Shown: positions 27,245-36,412, counted from the stretch's first letter. The stretch is 64,000 nt of DNA from Novosphingobium sp. PhB57 (GCF_004342985.1 NZ_SMBO01000002.1:558001-622000); one strand, 5' to 3'. The notes: generated from the sequence alone by a model not told the origin. Made by a program: numbers and translations.

Positions 27245-28411
27245 GTGGCCAAAGCCGAACTAGTCATCACACCCGTGTCCAGCAAGGCCGACAGGAGCGC
27301 CTTTGTCGATTACGCTTATCGGCACAATGCGTCAGATCAAAACTGGGTGCCGAACTTGCGCTCGGAAGAGATCTCGAAGTTCACCCCGGGCAAGAATCCC
27401 TTCTGGGACCATGCCCGCGGCCAGCTTTTCCTCGCCAAGCGGGGCGATCTCATCGTTGGACGCATATCGGCCCACATCGATGAACTGGCGCTGAAACAGC
27501 CGGCGGAGCAGGGCATGGGTCCCGGCACCGGCAATTGGGGCGCGATCGAGGCCGAGGACGAAGACGTCGCCAGGGCCCTTATCGCCGCGGCCGAACAGTG
27601 GCTTCGCGAAGAGGGCATGACCCGCGTCCTGGCGCCGATGAACCTTTCGGTATGGGAAGAGCCGGGCCTGCAGGTTAGCGGATTCGACCACGCGCCGATG
27701 GTGATGATGGCGCACCACGATTCGGCCTATCAGCCGTGGATCGAGGGTGCCGGATACGACCGGGTGAAGACGCTCTACACCTACGACATCGACGTGCGGA
27801 AGGAATATCCGCCGCTGATCCAGCGCATCATTTCCTCGGGCGAGAAGAACGCCAAGATCCGCATCCGCGAGGTCGATCCCAAGCGGTTCGACGAAGAAGC
27901 GGCGCTGATCTGCGACATCCTCAACGATGCCTGGTCGGACAACTGGGGCTTCGTGCCCTTCACCGACCGCGAGATCGAATATACCGGCAAGGCCCTGAAG
28001 CCGCTGGTCCATCCCGAACTGATCCGCATCGCCGAATATGAAGGCGAGCCGGTGGCCTTCATGATGACCTGGCCGGACCTCAACCAGGCGCAGAAGCGTT
28101 TCAACGGACCGAAGGGCAAGCCGTCGATCCTGGGATTGATTCGCCTGCTGCTCTGGCTGCGCAAGCCCAAACCGGCGGACATGCGCGTGCCGCTGATGGG
28201 CGTGCGCAAGAAGCTGCAGTCCTCGCGTCTCGCCAGCCAGCTGGCTTTCATGATGATCGAATATATCCGCCGTGCGGCCGTCAGCAAGTTCGGCGCCAGG
28301 CGCGGCGAGATCGGCTGGGTGCTGGAGGACAACCAGGGCATGGTGGCCATTGCCGGCGCCATCGACAGCAAGATGAACCGCGAATACGCGATCTACGAAA
28401 AGGCGCTCTGA
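27245..28411 (+). CDS. GNAT-like N-acetyltransferase family protein
   Basis: A 388-residue protein with a GNAT-like layout: an N-terminal segment with FLAKRGDLIVGRISAHID (strand-turn-strand), VARALIAAAEQWLREEGM (acyl-CoA-binding helix), a middle part and a C-terminal half with IRIAEYEGEPVAFMMTWPD. It resembles a family that is common in sphingomonads and annotated only as N-acetyltransferase; the substrate is unknown. GTG at 27245 with AGG upstream is the probable start; the longer frame before it has no conserved content. Confidence 0.65.
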   Translation: MAKAELVITPVSSKADRSAFVDYAYRHNASDQNWVPNLRSEEISKFTPGKNPFWDHARGQLFLAKRGDLIVGRISAHIDELALKQPAEQGMGPGTGNWGAIEAEDEDVARALIAAAEQWLREEGMTRVLAPMNLSVWEEPGLQVSGFDHAPMVMMAHHDSAYQPWIEGAGYDRVKTLYTYDIDVRKEYPPLIQRIISSGEKNAKIRIREVDPKRFDEEAALICDILNDAWSDNWGFVPFTDREIEYTGKALKPLVHPELIRIAEYEGEPVAFMMTWPDLNQAQKRFNGPKGKPSILGLIRLLLWLRKPKPADMRVPLMGVRKKLQSSRLASQLAFMMIEYIRRAAVSKFGARRGEIGWVLEDNQGMVAIAGAIDSKMNREYAIYEKAL

Positions 28412-28462
28412 GCGGCGCGAGCGGCGCGAGCGGCCCCCGGGGGGGGGCGTTCGGGCGGGAGC

Positions 28463-28495
28463 GATCCGGGCCGCGACTTCGGTCGCGCCCGGATC
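28463..28495. terminator. Strong UUCG hairpin between convergent genes
   Basis: A 14-bp stem with one bulged C (28463-28477 with 28482-28495) closed by a C(TTCG)G tetraloop. It lies between the acetyltransferase and lipoprotein genes. There is no T-run on either side. Confidence 0.65.
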
Positions 28496-28504
28496 CTGCC
28501 CCGG

Positions 28505-28843
28505 TCAGGGTTGCGGGGAAGGCTGCGCGGCTGCGGCCTCGACATCCGCTGCGGCCGCCGCGGCGGCATCGGCAGCGGTGTCTTGCGGCAGTGCCGCCTC
28601 GCTGGCACTGCTGCTGGTTGCGGACCGGCCGCTGCGCGTTTCGGCCACCGGCGCTGCCATCGGCGATTGCGAGCGGACCGTATCGTACGGCAGCATGTCG
28701 TCACTCACCGAGCGCGGCAGGATCTTCGCGCCGGTAGCCGCATTCTGGGCCGGAGCCTCTTCCTTCTTGCAGGCGCCGAGCGACAGGCAGGCGGAAGCGG
28801 CGAGCAGCAGGGTCAGCCTGGTGGCGTGGCGGGCCGGGGTCAT
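28505..28843 (-). CDS. Small lipoprotein of unknown function
   Basis: A 112-residue protein with an N-terminal signal peptide and a lipobox LGAC at Cys25 ([12 protein letters not shown]). The rest is low complexity, Ala/Ser/Pro-rich and ends in a run of Ala. Its ATG overlaps the lipB stop by four bases (ATGA), so it is translationally coupled to lipB. No enzyme or known domain is visible; a structural or envelope role is a guess. Confidence 0.7.
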   Translation of the reverse strand: MTPARHATRLTLLLAASACLSLGACKKEEAPAQNAATGAKILPRSVSDDMLPYDTVRSQSPMAAPVAETRSGRSATSSSASEAALPQDTAADAAAAAAADVEAAAAQPSPQP

Positions 28844-29523
28844 GCGGGCTTCTCCGGGGGGCAGGGGCGGTCGAGCGCCGCAAGAAAGGCAGGGGCGCGG
28901 GCGATCAGCGCCTCGTCCCAGGTTTCGAATTCGACCTGGCGGCCAAGGCGGGCGAGGCTGGTGACGCCGAATTCCTCGATCCCGCAAGGTACGATGCCGG
29001 TGAAATGCGCGAGGTCCGGCCGGATGTTCACGGCGAATCCGTGCATCGTCACCCATTTGCGGATGCGCACGCCGATGGCGCCGATCTTCGCTTCGCGGCC
29101 GTCGACATCCTGAGTCCAGATGCCGATGCGGCCTTCGCTGCGGAAGCTGTCGACACCGAAATCCTGGAGCGTGTCGATCACCCAGCCTTCGAGGCCATGG
29201 ACGAAGCCGCGCGCATCGCGTGCCCGCTTGCGCAAGTCCAGCAGGACATAGGCAACGCGCTGGCCCGGCCCATGGTACGTGTAGCGCCCGCCGCGTCCGG
29301 CCTCCACCACTTCGAAGCGGGGATCCAGCAATTCGCCGGCCACCGCGCTGGTGCCGGCGGTATAGACGGGCGGATGTTCGAGGAGCCAGATCAGTTCGCG
29401 CGCCTCTCCGGCGGCGATGGCGGCATTGCGCTCGGTCATTTCCTCGAGCGCGGCGCGGTAGGGCACCGGTTCGGCGCTGACGCGCAGTTCGATATCACCC
29501 GGAAGCGTGGAGGGAACAGTCAT
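28840..29523 (-). CDS. lipB: Octanoyltransferase LipB
   Basis: A 227-residue enzyme that transfers octanoate from ACP to lipoyl-dependent proteins. [54 protein letters not shown] (catalytic Lys) and FTGIVPCGI with the catalytic Cys are all present. The ATG at 29523 fits the family length. It lies upstream of the lipoprotein gene and is divergent from the membrane protein gene at 29.6 kb. Confidence 0.96.
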   Translation of the reverse strand: MTVPSTLPGDIELRVSAEPVPYRAALEEMTERNAAIAAGEARELIWLLEHPPVYTAGTSAVAGELLDPRFEVVEAGRGGRYTYHGPGQRVAYVLLDLRKRARDARGFVHGLEGWVIDTLQDFGVDSFRSEGRIGIWTQDVDGREAKIGAIGVRIRKWVTMHGFAVNIRPDLAHFTGIVPCGIEEFGVTSLARLGRQVEFETWDEALIARAPAFLAALDRPCPPEKPA

Positions 29524-29628
29524 GCCGCGTTGCGTGGCGTCATTCCCTGCGGTTATCAAGTCACTTTGAGGGTCGTCTTTCACTTCGGCTCTCACTTGGC
29601 CCCTCATTTGGCGGCATCAGGAGCAGTT

Positions 29629-30441
29629 ATGAAGTTCGACAGCAACAGGGCCTGGAGCCAGGCGTCCCAGGCGGTCTCCGCGAACAGGGAGGTTGTCCTG
29701 GCGCTGGCGGGGGTGTTCTTCCTGCTGCCGCAGCTGGTTTTTGCGATCTTCTTCCCGCAGCCGGACATGGGCACCGGCATGAACGAGCAGCAGGTCATGG
29801 CGGCGGTGAAAAGCTATTACAGCTCCATCCTGCCGATCATGATTCCCATCGCCCTGCTTCAGGCGCTGGGCACATTGTCGCTGCTCTGCCTGCTGGACAC
29901 CGACCGTCGGCCCACCGTGGGGGAAGCCATCCGGGCGGGCGTGAAGGGGCTGGTGCCCTATCTGGTCGCGCAGATCGTGATCGGCCTGGCGCTGGGGCTG
30001 TTCGCCCTGGTCGTCGCCGGAGGCCTCGGCGCGGCGGGCGGCGCGATCGGCGCCACCATCGGCCTCTTCCTCGCGCTGGTGCTGGGTCTCGTCATCTTCG
30101 TGCGCTTTTCGGTGACGGCGCCGGTCGTGGCCGTGGAGAAGACGCTCAACCCGATCTTTGCCCTGGGCCGGTCGTGGACTCTCACCAAGGGCAATACGGC
30201 GCGGCTCCTGGGCTTCTATGCCTTGCTGATGCTGGCGATGATCGTGCTGATGATCTTCGGCAATATCCTGACCCTGCCGGTCACGCTGCTGGCCCCCGGA
30301 GAAGTGGTGCGGGTGGTTGCGGCCATTGTCGAATCGGTCATGGCGACGATCATGGCGCTCTATTTCGTGGCGGTCGTGGCGCAGGTCCATCGCCAGTTGG
30401 CGGGCAGGGGCGAGGAAAGCCCGGCGCGGCCTTTCGAATAG
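29629..30441 (+). CDS. Polytopic membrane protein (GlpQ-membrane-domain/YciC-like)
   Basis: A 270-residue protein with about six hydrophobic segments, among them VLALAGVFFLLPQLVFAIFF near residue 25 and a long Gly/Ala-rich hairpin around 120-165. The motif PVVAVEKTLNPIFALGRSWTLTKGN (about 175-200) is typical of the membrane domains in this loose family, where it follows a pair of helices. No enzymatic residues are recognised. AGGAG lies seven bases upstream of the ATG. Function unknown. Confidence 0.6.
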   Translation: MKFDSNRAWSQASQAVSANREVVLALAGVFFLLPQLVFAIFFPQPDMGTGMNEQQVMAAVKSYYSSILPIMIPIALLQALGTLSLLCLLDTDRRPTVGEAIRAGVKGLVPYLVAQIVIGLALGLFALVVAGGLGAAGGAIGATIGLFLALVLGLVIFVRFSVTAPVVAVEKTLNPIFALGRSWTLTKGNTARLLGFYALLMLAMIVLMIFGNILTLPVTLLAPGEVVRVVAAIVESVMATIMALYFVAVVAQVHRQLAGRGEESPARPFE

Positions 30442-30522
30442 GACCGCCAAGCGAATCGCGCCGGGTCTGGGTCGATCCGGCCCTGGCGCGTTCGGACTCC
30501 CGGCGGATCGGGACGCACAACG

Positions 30523-30553
30523 AAAAAGGCCGGCGCTGGGCGCCGGCCTTTTT
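30523..30553. terminator. Bidirectional terminator
   Basis: A perfect 13-bp stem (30523-30535 with 30541-30553) with A and T tracts, between the membrane-protein gene and the convergent methyltransferase gene. Confidence 0.92.
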
Positions 30554-30588
30554 CATATAGGGAGACGTGAGAAGGCGTCAGCGCCAGC

Positions 30589-31221
30589 TCAATCCTCGTC
30601 CTTCCAGCCCCAGAACAGGAAGCAGGGCGGGACGTTGATCGGCTCCATGCCGTTGTCGATCCGCTTGAAGTGGCGCGCCATGAATTCGCGCGCCTTGGGC
30701 GTGAACTGGTAGACCAGGAACGCGCCGCCCTTGCGAATGACGCGGTAGGTGGCGGAAGCGATTGCCGGGCCGACGCCGTCGGGCAGCGTCGAGAACGGGA
30801 GGCCGGACAGGACATAGTCCGCCTTGTCGTGGCCATGGGCACGCACGATGTCCTCGACATCGGCCGCCGAGCCGAGCACCGCGATGAAGCGGCTGTCGGT
30901 GATGGTGCGGCGCAGATAGTCGATGAACAGCGGGTTGGTGTCGATCACGATCAGCTGGCCGTCGCGACCCAGACGGTCGAGCACCGGGCGGCAGAACGTG
31001 CCGACTCCGGGGCCGTATTCGACGAAGAGCTTGCAATTGGCCCAGTCCACCGGGCCAAGCATGCGATTGATCGTGAAGCGCGAGGACGGAACGATCGAAC
31101 CGACCATCACGGGATTGCGCAGGAAGCCTTCGATGAACACGCCCCAGGGTCCAAGGCTATGTTTGATCTTCCGCTTGATCCGCTGGGGCAGCGCCTCTCG
31201 GGCAAGCTCGGTACTGGTCAT
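30589..31221 (-). CDS. SAM-dependent methyltransferase, phospholipid N-methyltransferase-like (PmtA)
   Basis: A 210-residue class I methyltransferase. The SAM-binding motif is VEYGPGVGTFCRPVL, followed by LIVIDTNPLF (ribose-binding acid) and LSGLPFSTLPD, which in this family replaces the NPPF motif. This combination resembles rhizobial-type PmtA enzymes that methylate phosphatidylethanolamine, and the basic N-terminus fits a peripheral membrane protein. Other substrates remain possible. The ATG at 31221 is chosen because the longer frame adds unconserved residues. Confidence 0.75.
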   Translation of the reverse strand: MTSTELAREALPQRIKRKIKHSLGPWGVFIEGFLRNPVMVGSIVPSSRFTINRMLGPVDWANCKLFVEYGPGVGTFCRPVLDRLGRDGQLIVIDTNPLFIDYLRRTITDSRFIAVLGSAADVEDIVRAHGHDKADYVLSGLPFSTLPDGVGPAIASATYRVIRKGGAFLVYQFTPKAREFMARHFKRIDNGMEPINVPPCFLFWGWKDED

Positions 31222-31323
31222 GCTGGAGGAAGCTCTCGCTTTTGTTGTCGTCCGGCGAAGGGCGATTCGGTGACAGATCGAGGCCGACAATGCAAGCGAG
31301 CGTCGGCCAATGTTACGTGGGGA

Positions 31324-31668
31324 TTACAGAATCTCGTGGACCTTTTCCTGAGGACGACAAAGCCTGGCGCCCCTTTCGGTTTCCACGAGGGGACGTTCGA
31401 TCAGCGCCGGCTCGGCGGCCATGGCCGCCAGGACGGTGGCATCGTCGGCATCGGGAAGGCCGCGCTCGGCCGCATCGGTGCCGCGCAGGCGCAGGCCCTG
31501 CTGCGGCGTGATGCCGGCATCGCGGTAGAGTTGCGCCAGCTTTTCCGCCGAGGGCGGGGTCTTGAGATATTCGATCACCGCGACCTCGACGCCCGGCGTT
31601 TCCTCAAGGACGGCCAGGGTCTTGCGCGAAGTGCCGCATTTCGGGTTGTGCCAGATGGTTGCCTTCAC
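31324..31668 (-). CDS. ArsC-family glutaredoxin-type arsenate reductase-like protein
   Basis: A 114-residue protein with the thioredoxin-like ArsC fold. HNPKCGTSRKTLAVLEE is the active-site block with one Cys; VIEYLKTPPSAEKL and RPLVETERGARLCRP follow family patterns, and the conserved Arg in the last block is present. It is probably a thiol-dependent reductase, with arsenate not proven. The start is GTG, overlapping the stop of the 2Fe-2S gene by four bases (GTGA). No ars operon partners lie here. Confidence 0.8.
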   Translation of the reverse strand: MKATIWHNPKCGTSRKTLAVLEETPGVEVAVIEYLKTPPSAEKLAQLYRDAGITPQQGLRLRGTDAAERGLPDADDATVLAAMAAEPALIERPLVETERGARLCRPQEKVHEIL

Positions 31669-32249
31669 GGGCGCTTCTCCTGTTGTGCCTGGGATGTCGG
31701 TGTGGACGCCGGTTTCAGGGGCGCCATGGCCGGAACCGCCCGCGCGGCATCCCGCGGGGCGATGCCGGGGGCCGGGGCGGCGCTGATGGTTTCCTCGCGC
31801 CGCATGACCCGGCCGGCGCGCTGGACGGCGGCGACGAGGCGCGGATAGACGCCGCACCGGCAGAGATTGGGGAGCGCCTCGCGAATCTCCGTCTCGCTGG
31901 GATTGGCATTGCGGGCGAGCAGCGCGGCGCCGCCGATGACGATGCCGGGCGTGCAGAATCCGCACTGGATCGCCTGTTCGGCGACCATGGCCTGCTGCAT
32001 CGGGTGCGAGCGGTCGGCCGAAAGCCCTTCGATGGTGGTGACGAAGCGCCCCTCGCACTCGCCCAGTGTCACGAGGCAGGCGCGCAAGGCGCCGCCATCG
32101 ACCAGGACCGTGCAGGCGCCGCAGTCGCCCACGCCGCAGCCATATTTCGTGCCGGTCAGATTCGCTCCGTCGCGCAGCGCCCAAAGAAGCGGGGTCTGCG
32201 GGTCCATGGCGATTTCGACCGGGTGATCGTTGACGGTCAGGCGCGGCAT
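31665..32249 (-). CDS. Molybdenum hydroxylase 2Fe-2S subunit
   Basis: A 194-residue protein with both iron-sulfur clusters of xanthine-dehydrogenase/isoquinoline-oxidoreductase small subunits: a plant-type ferredoxin cluster at YGCGVGDCGACTVLVDG and the second cluster with QCGFCTPG and LCRCGVYPR. The last 40 residues are an Ala/Pro-rich tail not typical of the family. Such subunits pass electrons for a large molybdopterin subunit, but none is encoded in the window. The ArsC-like gene follows in coupled fashion. Confidence 0.9.
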   Translation of the reverse strand: MPRLTVNDHPVEIAMDPQTPLLWALRDGANLTGTKYGCGVGDCGACTVLVDGGALRACLVTLGECEGRFVTTIEGLSADRSHPMQQAMVAEQAIQCGFCTPGIVIGGAALLARNANPSETEIREALPNLCRCGVYPRLVAAVQRAGRVMRREETISAAPAPGIAPRDAARAVPAMAPLKPASTPTSQAQQEKRP

Positions 32250-32360
32250 CCGGCCTCCTTATGCGTGCAGGCGCCGCTGCGCCAGTGCGCGCCGTGCGAC
32301 GGGCCGGTGCTCATGCACGGCCTGTCGTGCCGATTGCGAATCGCGCCGCACCGATCGCCT

Positions 32361-34388
32361 TCAACGAAGCGCCACGCGGACACCCGCCCAGAACGTGCGC
32401 GGGGTGCCGAGATCGATCGAGCCGTCCTGGTTGCGGGTGACGATGGTCTCGTCCGTCAGGTTCTCGGCGCGCAGCACCACGGAGACGGGACCGGCCACGG
32501 GCAATTGCACATAGCCGTCCAGCGTGGTCGCGGCCGGAAGCACGTATGTTTCCAAATCGTCCTCGTACTGCGCGCCGACATGGCGCAGCGTCGCCGCCAG
32601 GCGCCAGCCCTCGCGCGGGAGCCAGGCGAGCGTGGCGCTGGCGGCGAATTTCGGGGTCTGGGCGGGCCGCAGGCCGTCGAGATCGGGATCGTCCGCCCTG
32701 ACCTTGGCGTCGGTCCAGGCCAGCGAACCGTCGAAACGCACCGTGCCGAGATCCAGCGCCGCGCTGGCTTCCAGCCCGCGTGCCTGGACCGCGTTCACGT
32801 TCTGCCGCTCGCGCGTGTTGGTGGCCACGGTGACGTTGGCGACGGCGTCCTTCACCTTGTTGTCGAAGGCGGTGAGCGACAGGGTCAGCGCCGCAAGCGG
32901 CTGGATGTCGATCCCCGCTTCATAACCGCGCAGGCGTTCGGGCTTGAGAGCCGCATTGGCCTCGGTGGTGACCGGGAAGACCACGAAGGGGCGGTAGAGT
33001 TCGTTGAGCGTGGGCAGGCGCATGCCGGTATAGGCCGCGGCGCGCAGGCTCACGGCCTTGCTGGCGTGCCAGACCAGACCGGCGCGGCCATTGCCCATCC
33101 AGCCGGAGCGATTCGCATAGGAATCGTTCTCGGTCACGGCGCCGGTGGGGCTGACCGAGCGGTAGAACCCGTTGCGGATCGTCCAGCGGTCGGCGCGGCC
33201 ACCCGCGGTGAGCACGAGCTTGCCCAAGGTCCAGTCGTCCTCCGCATAGAAGCCGAGGTCGGACTGGTTGCCGCCGGCGCGGCGCACCGCCGTGAAGGCG
33301 CCGCTGGCGTTATAGGGCAGTTCCAGCAGCTTGCCCTCGGTCAGGCGCAAGTCGCTGCCGATTCGCAGGACGTGATTCTCGCCCACCGGCGGGCGCAGTT
33401 CGGCCTTGCCGCCGATGGCCGTGGTGGGGGTGCGATGCTGGTCGAGCGTCTTGCGATAGGTGCTCGAACTGATGACCACGTTCGAGAAGTCCTGCGCCTG
33501 AACGTAGCCGATCACGTCGAACTGCCACGCGCCCCGGCCGACCAGCCGCAGCGAGGCCTGCTGGCCGTCCGAGGTGGAATCCGCCCCCTTGAAGCGGAGC
33601 GTGCGCGCATCGCCATAGGCCAGCGCGGCGGCCTGCAGTTCCACCGTATCGCTCATCGGCGTGACGGCGCGGAGCGAGGCGGACCAGCTATCATAGGCGG
33701 CGCGGGCGGAAGCGGGGACGCGCTGGTCGCGGGGCGTGGTCCAGAAGCCTTCGCCCCGGTCCCACTGCACGCTGGCGACGAGGAAGCCTGCGCCCAGTTT
33801 CGGTGCGACCGTGGCCGAAGCCTGGGTCTCGCCGCGATCGTTGACGAGCGCCGAGCCCTGGAACATGCCGATCTGGTCGGGACCCGCACTGGTCATCTCG
33901 ATGGTGCCCGCCACCGCGCCCGATCCGAAGGCACCCGATCCGCCGCCGCGCGTCACCCGGATCGCGGAGAGCCGCTCGGGTGCGATGGCGCTGAAGGGAA
34001 TATAGCCGAAGAACGGGTTCGCGATCGGTACGCCGTCCAGCAGCACGAGCGTGCGGCTGGAGGCATTGCCGCCCAGCGCGCGCAGCGTGGCGCCTTGCGA
34101 GGAGGGATTGGCCGAGCGGCTGTCCGAGCGGCGGAACTGCGCGAAACCGGCGACCGCGTTCAGCACGTCCTCGATCCGGCCCGACGCGCTGGAAATCACC
34201 GCGTCGCGCTCGATCGTCTCGACATCGTAGGCCGGGGTCGCCGGCCCCGATTCGAGGCCGTGGCCGGTGACGACGATCGGCGTGCCGGCCGTCTGGCCGG
34301 CGTCGGCGGCCTCTTCGGCCATGGCGGGGGCGGCGAACAGGACGGCGCAGCCCGCCAGCCATGCGGCGCGGTGGTGAGGACGGGTCAC
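32361..34388 (-). CDS. TonB-dependent outer-membrane receptor
   Basis: A 675-residue receptor. Residues 1-25 form a signal peptide (AVLFAAPAMAEE), followed by a TonB-box-like TPIVVTG near 38. The plug has VLNAVAGFAQFRR, LLDGVPIANPFFGYIP and VTRGGGSGAFGSGAVAGTIE. The barrel ends VALR, and RLPTLNELYRPF and LKPERLRGYEAGI are typical late barrel motifs. Length is on the short side, as for BtuB/FepA-type receptors. The ligand is not predictable. The GTG start lies one base after the FAH gene stop, so the two are coupled. Confidence 0.9.
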   Translation of the reverse strand: MTRPHHRAAWLAGCAVLFAAPAMAEEAADAGQTAGTPIVVTGHGLESGPATPAYDVETIERDAVISSASGRIEDVLNAVAGFAQFRRSDSRSANPSSQGATLRALGGNASSRTLVLLDGVPIANPFFGYIPFSAIAPERLSAIRVTRGGGSGAFGSGAVAGTIEMTSAGPDQIGMFQGSALVNDRGETQASATVAPKLGAGFLVASVQWDRGEGFWTTPRDQRVPASARAAYDSWSASLRAVTPMSDTVELQAAALAYGDARTLRFKGADSTSDGQQASLRLVGRGAWQFDVIGYVQAQDFSNVVISSSTYRKTLDQHRTPTTAIGGKAELRPPVGENHVLRIGSDLRLTEGKLLELPYNASGAFTAVRRAGGNQSDLGFYAEDDWTLGKLVLTAGGRADRWTIRNGFYRSVSPTGAVTENDSYANRSGWMGNGRAGLVWHASKAVSLRAAAYTGMRLPTLNELYRPFVVFPVTTEANAALKPERLRGYEAGIDIQPLAALTLSLTAFDNKVKDAVANVTVATNTRERQNVNAVQARGLEASAALDLGTVRFDGSLAWTDAKVRADDPDLDGLRPAQTPKFAASATLAWLPREGWRLAATLRHVGAQYEDDLETYVLPAATTLDGYVQLPVAGPVSVVLRAENLTDETIVTRNQDGSIDLGTPRTFWAGVRVALR

Positions 34389-34389
34389 G

Positions 34390-35082
34390 TCAGGCGGGAT
34401 CGATCGCGAGCACGACCGGCTCCAGTCCCTCGACGCGGCCTTCCAGCCGGTCGCCCGGCGCGACGGGGCCGACACCGGCAGGGGTGCCGGTGTAGATGAG
34501 GTCGCCGGGGGCGAGGTGATAGAGGCGGGAGAGGTCGGCGATCAGCTCGGGCAGGCTCCAGATCATCTCGGAGAGCGGGGCTTCCTGCTTCGTCTCGCCG
34601 TTCTTCGCGAGCGAGATGCGCTGCTCGCCCGGTTGGCCGAAGGCGTCGGCGCGGGTGATCGGGCCGATGACGGCGCCGTTCTCGAAGTCCTTGCCGGTAT
34701 CCCAGGGATAGCCCTTGGCCTTGGCGGCGTTCTGGAGGTCGCGCCGGGTCATGTCGAGGCCGCAGGCATAGCCGTAGACCAGGTCCATGGCCTGTTCGGC
34801 CGCCAGTTCGAAGCCATGGCCGCCGATGGCGACGACGAGTTCCATCTCGTAGTGGCAGTCCTGCGTGCCGGGCGGATAGGCGATGGCCGTGCCGGAATGG
34901 CAAAGCGCGGCCGGGGCCTTGGTGAACCAGATCGGCGCCTCGCGGTCCACGGCATTGCCGAGTTCGCGCGCATGGGCGGCGTAGTTGCGGCCGACGCAGA
35001 AGATGCGGCGCACCGGGTAGCGGGCTTCTTCCCCGAGAACGGGGACGGCGGGGACTTCGGGCAGTTCGAACAGCAGGCTCAC
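34390..35082 (-). CDS. Fumarylacetoacetate hydrolase family protein
   Basis: A 230-residue FAH-fold enzyme. RIFCVGRNYAAHARELGN is the family start, YEMELVVAIGG carries the metal-binding Glu residues, and GYACGLDMTRRDLQ, GYPWDTGKDFENGAVIGPI and GDLIYTGTPAGVGPV follow. This FahA/YcgM-like length suggests a fumarylpyruvate or acylpyruvate hydrolase or oxaloacetate decarboxylase in aromatic degradation; the exact substrate is uncertain. It starts with GTG, with GGGAGG eight to ten bases upstream. It heads a probable operon with the TonB receptor. Confidence 0.9.
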   Translation of the reverse strand: MSLLFELPEVPAVPVLGEEARYPVRRIFCVGRNYAAHARELGNAVDREAPIWFTKAPAALCHSGTAIAYPPGTQDCHYEMELVVAIGGHGFELAAEQAMDLVYGYACGLDMTRRDLQNAAKAKGYPWDTGKDFENGAVIGPITRADAFGQPGEQRISLAKNGETKQEAPLSEMIWSLPELIADLSRLYHLAPGDLIYTGTPAGVGPVAPGDRLEGRVEGLEPVVLAIDPA

Positions 35083-35186
35083 TCGCGATTTCCTCCCTTG
35101 CTTGGCGGCGAGGCATAAAGCGCGATTCCCGCCGGGAAAAGTGCAAGCGGCTTGCCGTCCCCTGCGAAGGGCTTACATTTGCCCCT

Positions 35187-35747
35187 GTGACCGAGAAACA
35201 ATTCCTTGCCGGGCGACTCCTTCTGGCGATGCCGGGCATGTTCGATCCCCGCTTCGACCATAGCGTGAGCGTACTTTGCGTGCATGACGAGAACGGCGCA
35301 CTGGGCATCGGCATCGGCCGGCTGCGCGAAGGCGTCCGCTTCCACGAAATCCTCGACGAACTGGGCATCGACCCTGGCGTCGCGCCGGATTGCGAAGTGC
35401 ACGAGGGCGGACCGGTGGAGCCGGGGCGCGGGTTCATTCTTCATTCCACCGAATGGGGCGGCAGCGATACGATCGAGGTGCATCCGCTCTGCGCCTTGTC
35501 CGCCTCGATGGATGTGCTGCGCGCGATCGCCGAGGGGCGGGGGCCGGAGCGCTGGCTGATGTCCCTGGGCTATGCCGGCTGGGCGCCGGGCCAGCTCGAA
35601 GGCGAGATGCGGCAGCACGGCTGGTATGCGGCCGATCCGCATCCGGAGATCCTGTTCGATACCGCGGTGGATGACCGCTGGACCGCGACCTGGCGGGCCG
35701 AGGGTATCGATCCCGCGCTGCTGTCGAGCCAGACCGGCAGCGCCTGA
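35187..35747 (+). CDS. YqgE/AlgH family protein
   Basis: A 186-residue member of UPF0301. LAGRLLLAMPGMFDPRFDHSV at the start, then HEGGPVEPGRGFILHSTEW and SLGYAGWAPGQLEGEM are hallmark stretches. The function of the family is unknown; AlgH affects alginate regulation in Pseudomonas, but a mechanism is not established. The start is a GTG at 35187. It is divergent from the FAH gene. Confidence 0.92.
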   Translation: MTEKQFLAGRLLLAMPGMFDPRFDHSVSVLCVHDENGALGIGIGRLREGVRFHEILDELGIDPGVAPDCEVHEGGPVEPGRGFILHSTEWGGSDTIEVHPLCALSASMDVLRAIAEGRGPERWLMSLGYAGWAPGQLEGEMRQHGWYAADPHPEILFDTAVDDRWTATWRAEGIDPALLSSQTGSA

Positions 35748-35797
35748 CCATGGGATGGCGCGGCCTGATCCGCGCCGTTCCCGTATCAGGTGCCGTA

Positions 35798-36412
35798 TCA
35801 GGTGCCGGGTGAGGGCCTGACCGGCCGGCTCGTCAGCGCCGAAAGATCTTCCGGGCGATCGATGTCGAGATGGATCGCGGCATCGTCGCTCTCCACGAAC
35901 ACCACGTCGTCGAGTCCAAGCCGCAACCGGTCCCGCAGCAACCGGCCAGCGCCCTGATCGCCCGTAAGCGCGGCGATTTCGGGAAACAGGCGGGAAGACA
36001 GCAGCGCCGGATGACCGGGCCGACCGCCGTGACGGGGCAGGGCGGCAATGCCCCCTCCGATCGCCGATGCCAGTTGCGATGCCGTGCCGTGAGGCACGCG
36101 CGGCATGTCGCCCAGGAACACGAAGACCTGCTCGGCCTCGTCCAGCGCGGCGATTCCCGCCTTCAGCGATTCGGACAGCGCGTGGCTGTCGATCCGCAGC
36201 ACTTCCACCGGCGGTCCTTCCGGCCAGGCGCCGCAGTCCAGCCCCGGTCGCGCCACGACGAGGACGCGGGCCACCGGCGCGGCGCGGGCGGCGCGGATGG
36301 CGTGGAACAGCAGCGGTTCGCCATCGAGCGGGGCCGAGAGTTTGTCGCCGCCGAACCGGCGCGAGGCCCCGGCGGCCAGCACCAGTGCCGCCAAAGTGCC
36401 GGGGCGCTTCAC
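35798..36412 (-). CDS. MobA-like NTP transferase (MocA type)
   Basis: A 204-residue nucleotidyltransferase. LAALVLAAGASRRFGGDKLS is the nucleotide-binding loop, VFVFLGDMPRV the metal-binding Asp motif and GRPGHPALLSSRLFPEIAAL a MocA-specific stretch. MocA-type enzymes cytidylylate the molybdenum cofactor for hydroxylases. It begins with GTG and overlaps xdhC by four bases (GTGA), so both act together in cofactor maturation. This differs from mobA at 15.6 kb, which makes the guanine form. Confidence 0.88.
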   Translation of the reverse strand: MKRPGTLAALVLAAGASRRFGGDKLSAPLDGEPLLFHAIRAARAAPVARVLVVARPGLDCGAWPEGPPVEVLRIDSHALSESLKAGIAALDEAEQVFVFLGDMPRVPHGTASQLASAIGGGIAALPRHGGRPGHPALLSSRLFPEIAALTGDQGAGRLLRDRLRLGLDDVVFVESDDAAIHLDIDRPEDLSALTSRPVRPSPGT

